Position numbers and translations under genes: made by a program. From contig JADFUC010001925.1 of NCBI GenBank assembly GCA_019722365.1, positions 3,162,001 through 3,226,000 on the forward strand: 64,000 nucleotides of DNA, read 5' to 3'. This document shows positions 23,880-36,857 of the stretch, piece by piece. The first letter of the stretch is position 1. Every line of letters starts with the position of its first letter. The stretch is from Lithospermum erythrorhizon (Eukaryota > Streptophyta > Magnoliopsida > Boraginales > Boraginaceae). The notes under the pieces were generated by a model. The model did no database searches and had not been told where the DNA came from. It saw only the letters and a list, made by a program, of their open reading frames with translations.

Positions 23880-24860
23880 GGGTGAACTAATGGAAGGTAA
23901 CCGGGGAAGGAAGCTTCGGTGCTCGTCTCCCGACTTGATGGATCTAGTACTTTTATTGGAAAGCTAAGATGACCGCCTTTTTGAGATCAGTAGATACACG
24001 AACATGGAAGGCATGCTCCTTGAATGGGCCAGGCCCACGAGCAAATGATGAAGGAGTTCTTGTGGTTAAATAAGAAAAAGAGTGGTCGAACTTAGAAGCG
24101 GAATTGTCCTTGAGAGCGGTAAAGCCTTCATCGTTTTTGTCTTTGTCGGTCGAAGTGTTTAAACTTATTAGCTCATGTACCGTGGCCAAGGAGGCATGGG
24201 AAATCTTGGTATGAAGGAACCAAAGTAAGGATGTCAGGCTTATTTCGCACGAGTGGGAGAATTTGAAGATGCGAGAGGATGAAACAATCGCTTTATCATA
24301 AATCCAAGATAAAAGATCTAGCAGTAGTCTTTTCACACAGGAGAAAAGATGAGTAGCAACTAGTTAGAAAATGCGAGAACCACTCACACAAAGATTTGCT
24401 CATGAGTAACGGCCGTGAAGAAGCAGGATTTATCTACTATGGGTTTTGATGAACTGATTGGAAATCTTACAACCTTCGAAATGACTCTTGAGGCCAGTGA
24501 ACCAGCTAAGGGAAAGGGAGTAGCTCTAAAGACTACTAACTCTGAAAATGGCTGAGAGAATCTAGCGTGAACTTGATGTTAAAAGCTTCAATAAAACCTA
24601 AAAAGGTTGTGAAGCCTGTATTTAGGAGGAGGCACGAGGCAGTTGGCCAGGTCGGATTGGCTTGAGGATGGAAAACTCCCGAGTTTAGTGGATCAGCTGA
24701 TAGTGGAACAAATACTAATCAGTCAAAGGGAATACAATGTAGGGAGTGTGAAGGATTTGGTCACATCCAAGTTGAGTGTCCCAATTATGTGAAGCAGTCT
24801 AAGAGTTGCTTATGCCGCTCTTTCGGATGAAGAGCGTGAAGAGGGAGGACAACAGTGAAG
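23880..24860 (+). pseudogene. copia gag with zinc knuckle, broken
   Basis: Wording spread over shifting frames: YWKAKMTAFLRSVDTRTWKA (about 23955-24015), KEWSNLEAEL, AKEAWEIL near 24190, and a perfect CX2CX4HX4C zinc knuckle, CRECEGFGHIQVEC, at 24738-24779. It would form the particle and bind RNA if intact. Multiple stops and indels make it inactive. Confidence 0.75.
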
Positions 24861-25859
24861 TTAGCTTTTGTAGCGTTTCTGACTCATGATGTTCAGAATC
24901 TACTACTCCGATCCCGTTGTTAATTTGTGATAGGACAATATGAGTGAGGGCCGAGGAAAGAACTTACTAAAAAAGAAGGTTAATGATAGACTATCGGTAC
25001 TTTCTTGGTAAGTGGTCTAAGTATTTCAGTCTACTTTCAGGAGAAATCGAAAAAGCTGCCTTGAAGAAAAAAACAAGAATTGGTGAAAGTGATTGAGGAA
25101 CTTAAAAAATTGGAATACGCGTCCTTGAAAATAAATTGGAAAAGGATGGTAGAGGATAAATATGATGAATTCTAGCACTCGATTTTTGGATGTTACTGTT
25201 GCAGAGGAAAAGGTGTGGTGATAATTCAGGGATTGGGTATAACAATGAAAGTAAGAAATTAAACATACTTGCCTGCAGTGCGAAAGTTTATTCTTTAGCT
25301 GAGTCATCGAGTCGAGTCTACAGAAGAAGCATAGTGGAGATGTCATCATTGCGGAAAGAAGGGACACATAGCACCGTACTGCTATAAAATTTATGGGAAA
25401 GGCAGAAACAAGTACTCTCTACCTAGAATGCAATGGGTAAGGAAGGAAATTGTGGTAAGCAACGTAGTTTTTACATCTCTTAAAGCTGGCGTAGATAGAA
25501 TTTGGTATTTCGATAGCGGATGTTCAGGGCAATGACAGGGAATAGAAGCCCAAAACCTAACCCCGGTAAAGTCAAAATGACTTTGTTACCTTTGGTGGAG
25601 GGGAAAAAGGAAAGATTATTGGCAAAGGAACATTAAATGTTGAAGGATTGCAAATCTCGAAGAGGTATTGTTGGTTAAAGGACTGCTACAAATCTAATCG
25701 GCGTTAGTCAACTTTGTGACAATGGTTTTAAAGGTTGCCTTGACAAAAATACATGTAGTGCAGCAACCAAAATAATTATCTCATCATGCGGAAGTCAGAT
25801 CTACCGATAATTTGTTATCTCTGGACACCGTATCGAAAGGCCTATCACAGTGGGAGGCT

Positions 25860-26860
25860 CGAGGAGATGTAGATTTGTGGCACAAAAGACTTGGACACGC
25901 GATTACGTAATATTGTCTCGAAATCTTTGTTAGGTGGTACATACCTTTTGTGGTTAGGAAAGAATTTGTGGGGAATGCGAGATAGGCAGCGAGCTCGGGT
26001 GTGCTGGCAGTTACGGCGGTGGTCTCTTGAAGTGTTGGGAACTTTTGCGTGGATTTGTGGGACCCGTGGGTTGAAAAGCAAGCGAGAAAGTATGTATTCG
26101 TTTATGTTGATGATTTTTCTAGGTACACATGGGTTGAATTTCTTAAAGAAAATGCAGAGCCGATGTATTTAAGGCCCTGGCAATACAAATTCAAAGGGAA
26201 AAAGAAGCTAACATTCTGGTGATTCGAAGTGATCATGGAAGAGAATTCGAGAATTTCAAGTTTCAAACCTTTTGTGATGAGGTAGGCATCAAACATGAAT
26301 ACTCCGCTCCAATCACCCCTCAACAGAATGGGATTGTGGAAAGGAAGAACAGAACACTCCAAGAGATGGCTAGAGTCATGTTACATGCCAAGGAATTACC
26401 TATTAAATTTTGGGCGGAGGCTGTAAACACAGTTTGGTCGCGTTCACGATCACGTCGGCTCTGGGCAGGACTCATTCTACTTCATATGAATTGTAAGGAA
26501 GGGAAACGAATGTGCACTACTTTCATGTCTTTGGGAGTGTGTGTTACATAACTTACGACCGGAGGAAACCAGGCGAATTTGATGTGCGAAGTGATGAAGG
26601 AATCTTCTTGGGATACTCGAGAAGCTTGACACGTGCGTTAGGGTCTCTGACAAGCGAACTCATATGGTTGTGAATTGATAAATGTGAAAGTAGTGGATCA
26701 GGATGCCTCGATGATAGATGAAGAAGACATACCTCAAGCGGTCAATCATCGGTCGCTTTCGCGATCAGCGGTGAAGAAATGGGGGACAAATCAGATATTG
26801 ATATTAGTGGAATTGAACTGTGTTAGCCTATATGGCGTCCTTAGAGGGGTGAATAAGGAC
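25860..26860 (+). pseudogene. copia integrase, broken
   Basis: The zinc-binding start LWHKRLGHA lies near 25870. The catalytic core follows with KYVFVYVDDFSRYTWVEFLK near 26086-26145, then IRSDHGREFENFKF (26220-26265, second catalytic Asp), then PITPQQNGIVERKNRTLQEM (26310-26370, the catalytic Glu). The domain is identifiable but frameshifted several times and ends where the nested block begins. Confidence 0.82.
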
Positions 26861-29105
26861 TAGAGGTGGTTGACAGCTTTTTCGACTTATACAAACTTTA
26901 ATTCAAGTTTCACGTTAATACAACTTTAGCAATTTGTAAAAACAAATGCGAATAAATTTAAAATAGTATTAACTTGGCATCGAATAATGCTAGATAAAAG
27001 ATGAAACAATAAGCGATCTAGTAATCATTATGTGCAATAAAACATCCAAAACTCATTTGTCAATATTAACATTAAGCTCGTTTCATGCATAATACGATTA
27101 GAATCCATTCATGGCTATTGATAAATCCCTAGCAATCTATTAAGCATACATGATTGATACATAGATATACTGAGTTTAAAAGATATTCTTGATAGCAAGT
27201 TTAGTATGATTTGATAGAGTGCGAATATAACAATTAAGTTCATTGTCAAAATCAAACTATCCCTAATCATGAATATTGAATTAAGATCAACATAGGATAT
27301 TCTATTTTAGCTCGATTAAAGTTGACATATCCAATTTAACATGATAATTCAGTATATGCCGACATATTCAATAAGCGTATAAACTAGCATATAATCGAAT
27401 CCTAGCAATTCTAGCATATATAATATGTGCAATAAAAAGTAAAGTAGAAATGAAAGATGCAAGCTCGACCACCAGTATTTTCAGTTCGCTAATCTCATCC
27501 AGGCCAGAGCTCACCGCTTAGGCTTTCACTAGAATCCTTAGATGGCTTAACTGCAAATGTTGGTGAGAGCAGGCAACTTCTGACTCTTAGCTGTAACTTC
27601 TCGTTAATACACCACTAGAGGCAATAGATCGCTAAGAGTTTCAACTCTTGCTCTCGTTAGGAACTGAGCCTCGGCCGAGTTTCATGCAGCTCCCCAACAT
27701 AGGTTAGTGCGCTGGGAGCCGAGGACACGCCTAGGATTTCGGCCAGTGAGTGGGAGTGCAGCTCCTGCCTCGAGGCACTCATGTCCTGTGGCGAGCAGCC
27801 TGGCCTATGGCAGTCTGCCTCGATTCTGGCTTGAGTGGCCTCATGACACCTGGGACCCCTCGAGCCTCTGGTATGAAGAGACAAATCCTAGCTTAATGGG
27901 ACATCTAACATAGAATAGAGATTGTTGTTTTATCCCAATCTAAATGCTCCTTAATGAGAACTCTATTGGATTACAATTTTGGCACAATTTATAATTCCTT
28001 ACATTGAGTAGATATTACATTGAAGCTTGTTCTGACTCCTTGTTGAGTAGATGAGACTTTGAGCTCTTGAATTCCCCGTTTGAGCATTTCATGAAACACC
28101 TTGAATGCTCTTTGAACACATTTCTCATTTCAAAGTTTGCTTTAAACCAAACTCACTCTCTTTGATAAATCCACAATTAAAGCTCGTGTGTTTGAGATTT
28201 GGTGTTTAAAGATGAGAAATGAGTATAAAATATTTAGAATTGTTTGGGGAAAAGTTGGGGAAGAGTTTGGAAGATTTGGTATTTAAAGGGTGAGAAAATG
28301 GAGTTAAAAAACGGCAAAAAGCGGCTAGTTTTTGACACCCCATCAGACACAAACCGAGAGTCTAGTCTCGATAGAGGTCTAAACGGAAAAAAGCTTTGAC
28401 AAAAAACGCTTCAGATCATCGGGCCTCGCCGAGACCCACAGGTACCGATTGGGTCTCGATGAAGCAGTTTTTGCGAAACTTAAAATCGCATTTCCCGCTT
28501 CGTTATAGCTCCGATTTAGACGATTCAAAAAGCGTTGGAAAGCTCTTTTCAAACCCTTTAATAAAATGAATTCAAACCCCAGTTTTACACACATTAAGAT
28601 TTTCAAAATATTTCTTTTTGACAACGTTCTTAAAAATATTGAACGGTTAAGATCTTTAGTCAAAAATAATTTGAAAATATCTCCCAAATAGAACTTCAAT
28701 CAAGATCAAGGAAAGAAAGTAAGTAAAGATTCAGAAGCCATAACTTTTACCTAATCTTTGGCTTCGTCAAGACTCATCTCTTCCGTCTTGATTCTTAAAT
28801 GAACTTTTCTTCTTGTTCTTTCATGACGGGTAGATTGAGCGATTTTTCTTCTTACATCATATTCTTCGCTTTGAAGCTTTGTATGTTGATTCTTCTTCTA
28901 TCTCACCATACTCATATTTTGGCATTGCAAAATCACATGAAGCTGTGACATTTCTTCATTGTCTTGATACCTTGATATTATTAACTTGTTGATATCGATG
29001 TCGGCTTTAAATAAAACCAAGCACCTTTCTAACATACCTATGAATTAAATCACTTAGCACATATGTTAGATAGTAAATCAATGTTTAAGTAAATCATTAA
29101 AACAA
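26835..29105. mobile_element. Nested insertion, class undetermined
   Basis: About 2.3 kb of AT-rich non-coding DNA interrupts the copia pol between the integrase C-terminus and the reverse transcriptase N-terminus. It opens with a cttagaggggtgaataagga-type sequence and closes near the gttatgcggactcg region. It includes a GC-rich patch at 27650-27880 and no recognisable protein. I could not identify inverted termini or a target duplication. Confidence 0.5.
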
Positions 29106-29229
29106 GAGTTATGCGGACTCGTAGTCAGCCTTTTCTTTGAGAATTCAAAGAATCATCGCGTTGAACATATCATTGGAGAACTTGATCAAGGAATAACCAC
29201 AAGGAAGAAGGACAAAGTCGACTATCGAA

Positions 29230-30420
29230 AGATGGCCGGGTTACTCGGTGAAACATGTTTCATCTCAAAAGTTGAACCGAAGGATGTGGCGTTGCTTGAT
29301 GAGTCTTTGGTCGGCTGCCATGCGAAAAGAACTTCATTCAGTTTGAAAGCAAAGAATGATGTGTGGGAACTTGTTCCCGAAGACCCACTTTTAGATGCGT
29401 GTCATAGGCGCTAAGTGGATGTCCAAGAACAAAATGGATGAGTCGGAAATGTACTAGAAACTAGCTAGATTAGTTGCTTGCCGAGGATACGCTGATTGAA
29501 GGAATTGACTTTGAAGGCGTTGCGGTGGCGGCAGGCTGTCATTTGCTCACATCACATTCTTTGTCTTTTAAAGTTCAAACTATTTCGGATGGACATCAAG
29601 AGTGCTTTTTCTAAATGGATTGATACTTGAGAGGAGGTACATGTAGACAGTGAAAGGATTTATAGATGTTGTATCCAGAACATGTACAAACTTGAGAAGC
29701 TTTCTATGGTCTCAGCGAAGCCAGGCATGGTATGAGGGCTTCGCGTATGTTTCTCTTGAACAATGGCTTGACGAGGAGTTGATATGCACTTGTTTATTAA
29801 GAGGGAAAAGAATAAAATGATGGTGGCTCAAATTTACGTTGATGTGGTGTTCGGAGGTGTCGAGCCGCTTTGGTAAAGCGGTTCGTGGAAGAGATGGAGA
29901 GTTTGAGATGAGTATGGTGGGAGGGTATTTTAGGGTTCAATCAGTGAAATGGAAGCGGTATATTAAATGCCGAGCTAATTATACAGAGAACATGATGAAG
30001 AAATTTGAATTTGGAGTCCTCGAAAATAAAAAGAACTCATTTTGCTTCGCTAAAAGTTACTAAGGATGAAGATGGGAAAGGCGGTTGATGTAGTCTTTAT
30101 AGAAGTATGATGTCGGCGATACACTATCTACATTTGTAGTCGACGGATATAACAAGCTCTGTGGAATTGTGTGCTAGATATCAAAATCCCAAAAGAAAGC
30201 CATTTAAATGCTGTCGATAGAATTCTCAAATATGTGCGAGAGTACGATATAATCGTGGGCTTACATATCTTTCGGCCTTTAATACCTGCTTTGGCAGGGT
30301 ATTGTGATGCGTTAGGCTTGGAGGATAGAAAGAGCACATGCAGGAGGATGTATTTTTTGTGAAATAATCTTTGTCGTAGTTATTGGCAAAGTCGGTGTCA
30401 TTTCCGGCCAAAGCTGAATA
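29230..30420 (+). pseudogene. copia reverse transcriptase and RNase H, broken
   Basis: Fragments in order: KNDVWELVPEDPLLDA (29351-29400), KWMSKNKMDES near 29414, ARLVACRGY near 29465, DIKSAF near 29590, EFEMSMVGGYFRVQSVKWKR (29899-29958), YTENMMKKFEFGVLENKK, SLYRSM near 30095, ESHLNAVDRILKYV (30189-30230) and GYCDALGLEDRKST (30298-30340). The order and wording are those of copia RT-RNase H. Many single-base frame changes remove function. Confidence 0.82.
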
Positions 30421-30799
30421 TATAGGCTAATGGAAGTATTTGCCTTTCAGTAATTTGGATGAAGCCAAAATGCTAGAAAGAGTATGGTGTCAGGCAGGAG
30501 TGTGACTGCCTACTTTGGCCCATTTAACATGACATTGATGTTCGAAAAATCGGTCTGGCAGTCGGACTAACGTATAGACATCAAATGACGTTAGAAATTT
30601 GGTAGAAAATGGGGTTGTATTTGGAACATGTAAGTAGCGATAAGCGGCGGCGATATTCTTACTAAGGGACTAGATGTGAATCGGTGAGTATCACGAAAAC
30701 TTGGCGTTGAGTTGTGTGTGGTAACTAAATAGCGAGTGGCCAAATGTTCACGCCCATTGTAGGGCAAGTGTTATAACAGGTGGTGAAAATTGGCCCCAG

Positions 30800-33026
30800 C
30801 GGTTATTTTTGAAAAATAGGCGGTTGCGGGCTTTTTAATGTGTGCGACTTTTAGAGGAGCGTGTATTGGCGTTATTTTTTCTCATTTTACTTGGCTAAGC
30901 ATGACATGTAACTACATGTCTTGATTCTGCGTAAATTTCTTTCACGTTAATTTCCTGCCGGCCTACTGTTCCCAATTCTTACCTTCCATGAGGTTCCTCG
31001 AAATAAACATGTTGATTCTGCCGAAAAGGCGTGCTGAGGCACGAGCTGACGAAGAACTCGGTGGAGCAGGGGCCGGTTCGCCTGGGTTATCCGCCACTCG
31101 CATTTATGTCGCGAGAAGAAACTCAGCAATCGCCCCATGTATTTGGTAATCGCGAAGAGCAGTAACATGCAGATATGCAGTGCCAGGAGTGGTAAAATTC
31201 GGCCGAGCCGGGTTTTTATGATAGAGGTAATGATGTAGAAGACACTGCAGAACTGGAATATGAGCCAATTCGGTAGAAGATAGGCTGATGGTGGAAGTCG
31301 GTGATGATGGTAGAAGAGGTTAATCAACATTCTGAGCCACATAACATGAGTGCAGGCCTAAAATTGATGATACTCGGTCATACCAGAGGCAAATTTCTTT
31401 TAAGAAGAAGATTGGACGAATGAAAGTAATAAACAGAGTTCACTTGTGAAATTTGTTAGAAAGCAAACTCATATTTTCTTTGGTACTTGAGAAGAAGATG
31501 ATGACATTGGTTGTATCGTTATTTGCTTAGTAAAGAAGGACTAGGGCTAGTCTTTGCGACCACAGAAGAAGAAGGAGAAGTTAGGTTTAGAGGAGTGCTT
31601 ATGGCTGTTGACTTGGGAAGACGAGAAGAAGGCGTGAGAAGAGAGAGAGTAGAAAGGGAGGCGTAGTGCCGAAGAAAGAGTGCAAAGTTTGTCCCTGAAA
31701 AGGGATTGAGATTTACGAGATCGAGAAGCGGGTGAAAAAGGTGGCAGGTTTGTGGTGATGATGTGATGATCTGAGAGAAGGACAAAAGGGTCTTGGAAGT
31801 TCGAGGGCAAATTAAGAGTGATGACTCTCGAAATCGAATCAACAACAGGAGGATTGCTCGAGGTAGAAAAGAAGTAGAGGCGTGGGGTTGAATTTTATGG
31901 AGAAGAAGCGTCTTTCTTTAGGTGGAAGTTTGTGTGTGCAAGGAACGTTACTTTGAGAGATTTTACTGTCGAGAGGCCCTTCTGTGATGAAACCTCATTG
32001 AAATTCTTGAGAGGAGGGCTCGTCGATGAAGGACATTGGGCACCGTTGGCGCGTTAGTCGGGGAATTCATTTCTTTGCTGTTTGATGAAATCGATAATCC
32101 GGGGGCTCACATGTATGCATAAGGTGAAGGCTGCGTGGACACGTCTTTAAATTCAATCCCGTAGTTATCGACAAAGCGTTATGGGTTCAAGGATGAAGGT
32201 TGTGAGGCCGCTCTACCGAGCAGTGATATCGTTGAGGAGGCGGCGGGGGGAGCTGCGAAGGTTGGGCGGCCAAAGGCGTTCTGGCTTCCTCTTTATCTCG
32301 AAGTATGTTGTACTTAAGCCTCTATTGCTAATGCTTGTTCCCAGGCCCAAACAATACAAAATGTTATTGAGATTACGGCGAGAATGTTGTTTGTGATGGA
32401 ATTCGGGAAGCGTGTGTTGAATATTGGAAGAATCATCTTTGATGAGTGGTGGATAAATCTTGAAATCAGGCGGCGGAAGCCCGTTGGGTTTCTGAGCCTC
32501 GTACAAACACTTATCGCAGCGTCAGTGTTAGAAGAAGGAGGATGGTGGTGATCGAAGATGTGAAGTACCATGAGTGAGTATTGGCTCGTAGAGGAATCAT
32601 GTGGTGGATATCGATGTGATGCTTGAATCCTACAGACACATTACTGTGGGAAATGTGAGCTCTTCTTTGAGGAAGTACATGAAGATGGTAGAAGTTGGTT
32701 GAAGCCAGTCAGCTTGAGCGTAAGATTGCCTCGGAGCTGCGGGCAAGAGATTGGTGCTGCCGGGGTCGAGTGATCGTGCATCGTGCTGCAACATTGGATT
32801 TCTCGCAGGGAATGGGCTTTCTCTTACCGTATGTAATAGGCTATATTTGTTTTGTGGCTTTGAATTAAAGTATTTTCAGGACAAATAGGGGAGTCGCTCT
32901 CTTGCTACTTTATTATTCTTCTTTGTTTGTTGTTGTTGAAATTTGTTGTTTTATGGCTCGTGTTTATCACGAACTACCGTCTTTTTCATGATAGGGGTTG
33001 TCGTGAAAAACTTACCCAGGGGAGTT
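30800..33026 (+). other. Long 3' region of the Sirevirus-like element, incl. polypurine tract
   Basis: About 2.2 kb lies between RNase H and the 3' LTR, far more than a plain copia element needs. In Sireviruses this space holds an env-like or accessory frame. Here only short open frames remain (for example 31004-31140 and 32181-32396, the latter Arg-rich), with no recognisable domain. It ends in a purine tract, caggggag, just before the LTR start, suitable as plus-strand primer. Confidence 0.5.
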
Positions 33027-33809
33027 TGTTGGTGTGTGTGATTGGATGAAGTTTTTACATGTGGCAGAACTTTTGTTGGATGGTTTGTGTCACGTATGGA
33101 ACATATGGACTTTATTCGATCAGTGTTAAGCAGATGAAGGAGGCTCGGTTGTGTCGCTTGTGGGCCTTGTTGGTCGTGCAGTGTTGCTTTCTATCGAGAA
33201 TCCGAGAAAGAGTGGCGATAGTCAAGTGGTCTAGAAAGGAAAGTGTTAGAGTTTTGGTGGACCTAAATACCAGCTTTATGGAAGCCGGCGGTCTTGTCGA
33301 ATATCCTTCCCGAAACAGACCGAAAACCTAGGAGTTACTATTTTTATATATGGTTGTTAAATTGAAGAAGAAATTATCGAAGATAATTTAATAAAAATAG
33401 CATTGCCGCAAATTGAAGAATAAAAGCATTTTTTGTTTTAGTGTAGATCGTGTTTTTGTGTTTGAGAATTACTACGTCTTACAAGCCCAATGTACGGTGT
33501 GTGACGCTTGTTGTGACAATCCTCGAAACTCTTGTGTATTTGAATCGAACAACTTGGTGAGTGTTGATTGTGGTGGATCACAGGCTTGGCTACATGGTGA
33601 AGGTTAGTTAGGCGTCGTAGTAATGGAGGCGTTGTATAGTACTCTTTGTAATAGCTTGTTTATAGTGGAAATTCTCTTTGGCCCAGACGTGAGTTTATCA
33701 CGATGGTTCTCGCTTTGTGTGTTCTTTACTTTGTGTCTTTCTTGTTGGTTATCGGTAGTATTGATGGATTGGATTGACAGTGGTGGCGTTGTGTGATAGT
33801 TCGCTTTCA
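33027..33809 (+). repeat. 3' LTR of the Sirevirus-like element
   Basis: About 783 bp, TGTTGG...TTTCA, homologous to 23032-23842 and followed by the TGAAT target duplication. Confidence 0.85.
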
Positions 33810-33814
33810 TGAAT

Positions 33815-34860
33815 AAAATGAAATATGTACCATTGTAAATAAAGTAAACATTGTATTGAATTGCTTCTTTATTGCATAATTTGTTGGCTCTTGCTTATTA
33901 TCATTGACACGTAATGAAAATATTAAATGAATTGAATACTAGATTATTATATTAATACCAAAGATTATAAAAACATTAATATCAAATATTATAAAATCAT
34001 TATCAAATTTATTTAGCATATTGGATTAATCAACATTCACGTTTTAGTCTCCCAAAATCAAAGGGACTTCTAATATGAATGTAATAAGGAAGTATTAATA
34101 TTTATTTTAATTCAATGTAATAAGAAATTATTAATTTTATAATTTATTTTATCTTTGTCATTGAATAATTGTTAAATAAGGCCATATTGTTTTATTTATA
34201 TGTAGGTCTTGATGATAATAATTATAGTGTTAAATTTGATGTTTGTACGGGTCAAATAAGCTATGCTGGAATTTGTATATTCTTTAAAGTATGGTCATTA
34301 TTTGTCCAATATTATTTTGCCCAACCATTTGAGACGACTTGACTAGAAGAAAATGAAAATATATGAATATTATTATAGATATGTGGAAAATGAAGGCATT
34401 GACCCAGTGCTCTCAGCTGTTATACACACAAAAACAGTAAGTGTTTGGTAAAATAGCCCATTGCCCGCTGGTATGAATGTGATAATTACGAAATTATGTT
34501 TAGGGATAAAATAGTCATTTGATGATAAATAGCAATTTGGATGTGTGTATATTGGATTACCCCAGTGCTTGACTCACTATACATTTGTAACAAACTGACA
34601 AAACCAAGAGGATGTCTTGACTTTCTACTCATAAACTTTTACGTTTGATTTCTTTTTTATAAAGTGTGTCAAATTATTAGATAATATCTTTACAGACATG
34701 AATATATACCGATTGATAAGGGATTAGAAATTTCTTATAAAACATTACAAAGGTTGAATTATTACGAAATGAATCATGGCTACGTGAAAAGGCGAATGAG
34801 CGTCTTGTCACTACAGTTAACTGCAAATTAATTTATGTCGGGATAAATAATTATTAAATT
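33815..34860. other. Intergenic, no gene recognised
   Basis: AT-rich spacer between two retrotransposon remnants. The 34390-34530 stretch resembles 2490-2620 (both pair a gttatacacaca-like block with a following ataaaat-gtcatttt-like block), suggesting two scraps of one dispersed repeat. Confidence 0.4.
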
Positions 34861-34989
34861 ATGTTTACATGAGATGACTTAGTCTTTGGATCATGTTTGG
34901 TTATGGGTAGTGTATGAATGGATGGAGTAATTCGATGTACGTTTGTTATCTAATTTCGTAATTTGTCTGAAGATTTATCGAGATGAACT

Positions 34990-36370
34990 CTAGTGTCTTT
35001 ATTTTAGATAAAATTTAAAAAATACATAATATGAGTTGGTTAAAGCCGCCGAATGGCAGGAAAGAATATAGGAAGAAGAGCAGGATGGTAGTAAGCAGTG
35101 CAAGGAAGGCTCGATTGGTTTGTCAAAGGTTTCAACGAGAAGGAAGGTATTGGCTACCCAATTTGAAATATTCATGCGTAGTCAGTAGTAATGATAAGGA
35201 ATTGTTGCTTGGGTTGGTAGCGAGGATAATCTGCGCCTTGACGGATAAATGTAAGCGACATTTTCACGTGGCTTGGATGAAGAGAAATATTCATGAACGA
35301 TCTCAGTTTTGAGTTAAAGGAAAGAATATTTAATTTTACCAAACTTAGGAAGAGCTTGTATGCCTTGAAAGCGAAGCTCAGGCAGTGGAGACATAACCTT
35401 TGATAATTTTATGAAGAAAGGCTGAAGTTTGAGATGTGAGACCGATCGGCTATTTGTTACATGAGGAGGTTTGAAAAATCTTTATGTCGTTCTCTTTCGC
35501 TTTATGTGGTATATGTTGATAGTGGTGCGTAAGATAAATATGTTGAAGAAAGAGTTATGGTGGAATTTCTGAAAGGCGCAGGGTGATGCAGCGAATTATG
35601 GGTATGAGAATAATCGAGATCGGGATTACCAAAAGATTTGACAGGGGAAAAATACGAAGAAGGTGATCGGCGGTTGACATATTTGGATCTCTGAAACCGG
35701 TAAGTATCCAGGAATAATTTGCTCATTTTCAATTATTTGTAGAGCAATCGCGAGGCGGGATGATTTGGCATATATGGATAAGGTATGCTTATCTTTCCTT
35801 GAGTAGTCTTATGTATGCGATATTAATTGTGCTAGACTTTGATATTGCACATGCGGTGTGAGTTGTTAGTAGTCTAACCGGTAGAGAACATTTGAGGAAG
35901 TTGTAAGGTGAATTTTTAAGATACGAATGGTAGTGTAAGAAGGCTGTGTTTTCGAAAATGTCGATATGGGGTTGATAGAATATGTGGATCTTGACAATGG
36001 TGGTGATGTTGATAGTAGAAAATTCTTAATGGATACGTGTTTACGTTTGGAGAATGTGTATTATTTGGAGATGCAAGTGCGGCCTTTATAATTAGCGTTA
36101 TGCAGGATTTGGCCGAGGTAGAGTATGTTCTTTGTAGGCTGTGAAGGAGATGATATGGTTGCGAAATTTTAAATTGAATGTTGAGCATGGAAGTAATCGT
36201 CGTCTTGTGTGATAGTCAGTCTTTATTGATGCGGCAAAATCTCGTGTTTAAATCACGAGGACCAGCGTATGGGGCTGAGAGTGGTACATACGTTTTTGTA
36301 TTGGAGAATGGAGTTACGGTGAGAAGATTCTTTGGATATATCGGAATCCATGCGGATGTGTGTTTATGAA
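34990..36370 (+). pseudogene. Second Ty1/copia pol remnant (RT and RNase H)
   Basis: RT wording: WLKPPNGRKEY near 35037, KARLVCQRF near 35103, LLLGLVARI near 35205, KLRKSLYALKAKLRQW (35343-35390) and a degraded YVDD box near 35510. RNase H wording: EYVDLDNGGDVDSRKFL near 35970 and VVLCDSQS (36190-36215) followed by KSRGPAYGAESGTYV. The style is Tork/Tnt1-like and differs from the Sirevirus-like element, so this is an independent insertion. No gag or integrase is visible, so it is 5'-truncated. Confidence 0.75.
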
Positions 36371-36379
36371 AGTGGTAAA

Positions 36380-36640
36380 CAAGGAGGCCCAAGGTTGTGT
36401 TCGGCTTGATTGCTTCGAGGCGAATAGTTTGAAGGGGCTGCTGCGGTGGTCTTTGGAGATGGTAATTTGAAATTTATTTTAGTGGGGCGTTGTTGAAGTT
36501 GAAGTGCAAATTTTGCACTGTTGCTACAGTAGGTCGGGAGGAGTTCGGGACCTCCTTGCCCCCGACCTTGGGACATTTTTGTGGCAGTGGTTTTCGGGAC
36601 CACGGTCGGCATCTGCCTAGCTTAGTACGGAATTCCAATC
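36380..36640 (+). repeat. LTR-like GC-rich segment after the second copia remnant
   Basis: It lies directly downstream of RNase H where a 3' LTR is expected. It contains strong hairpins (36504-36518 and 36532-36567). No partner LTR was found in the window. Confidence 0.35.
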
Positions 36641-36857
36641 ATTGATGATGACACCCTCTATCTCCGTTCTCCAAGTACTCGACTATGTCTTACCCCAGCT
36701 TAGAGCAACATGGAAGCAAAGGGGGTGATAATATCATTAGTGAACAACAATTTAGAAATAGATTGAGGAATGTTAGAGTTTTTTAATAATCGTATATAAA
36801 AAGATAATGCATACGGGATAATCTAATACGGTGCACAAGACTATTCAAGCAATTGTT

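Larger units (their letters stand above)
23032..33809 (+). mobile_element. Ty1/copia LTR retrotransposon, Sirevirus-like
   Basis: A complete-boundary element. The left LTR starts TGTTG at 23032 and the right LTR ends TTTCA at 33809. Both are flanked by the same 5 bp, TGAAT, at 23027-23031 and 33810-33814. The order is LTR, tRNA-Met-type primer site, gag with zinc knuckle, integrase, reverse transcriptase, RNase H, a long extra 3' region and LTR. Integrase before RT defines copia. The extra about 2.2 kb after pol, together with the gag and RNase H wording, resembles Sireviruses. A foreign 2.3-kb block splits integrase from RT. All frames are broken, so it is not autonomous. Confidence 0.88.

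Noticed and set aside
27657..27913. Opposing GC-rich frames inside the nested block
   Set aside because: Composition artefacts on both strands with no domain or conservation clue.
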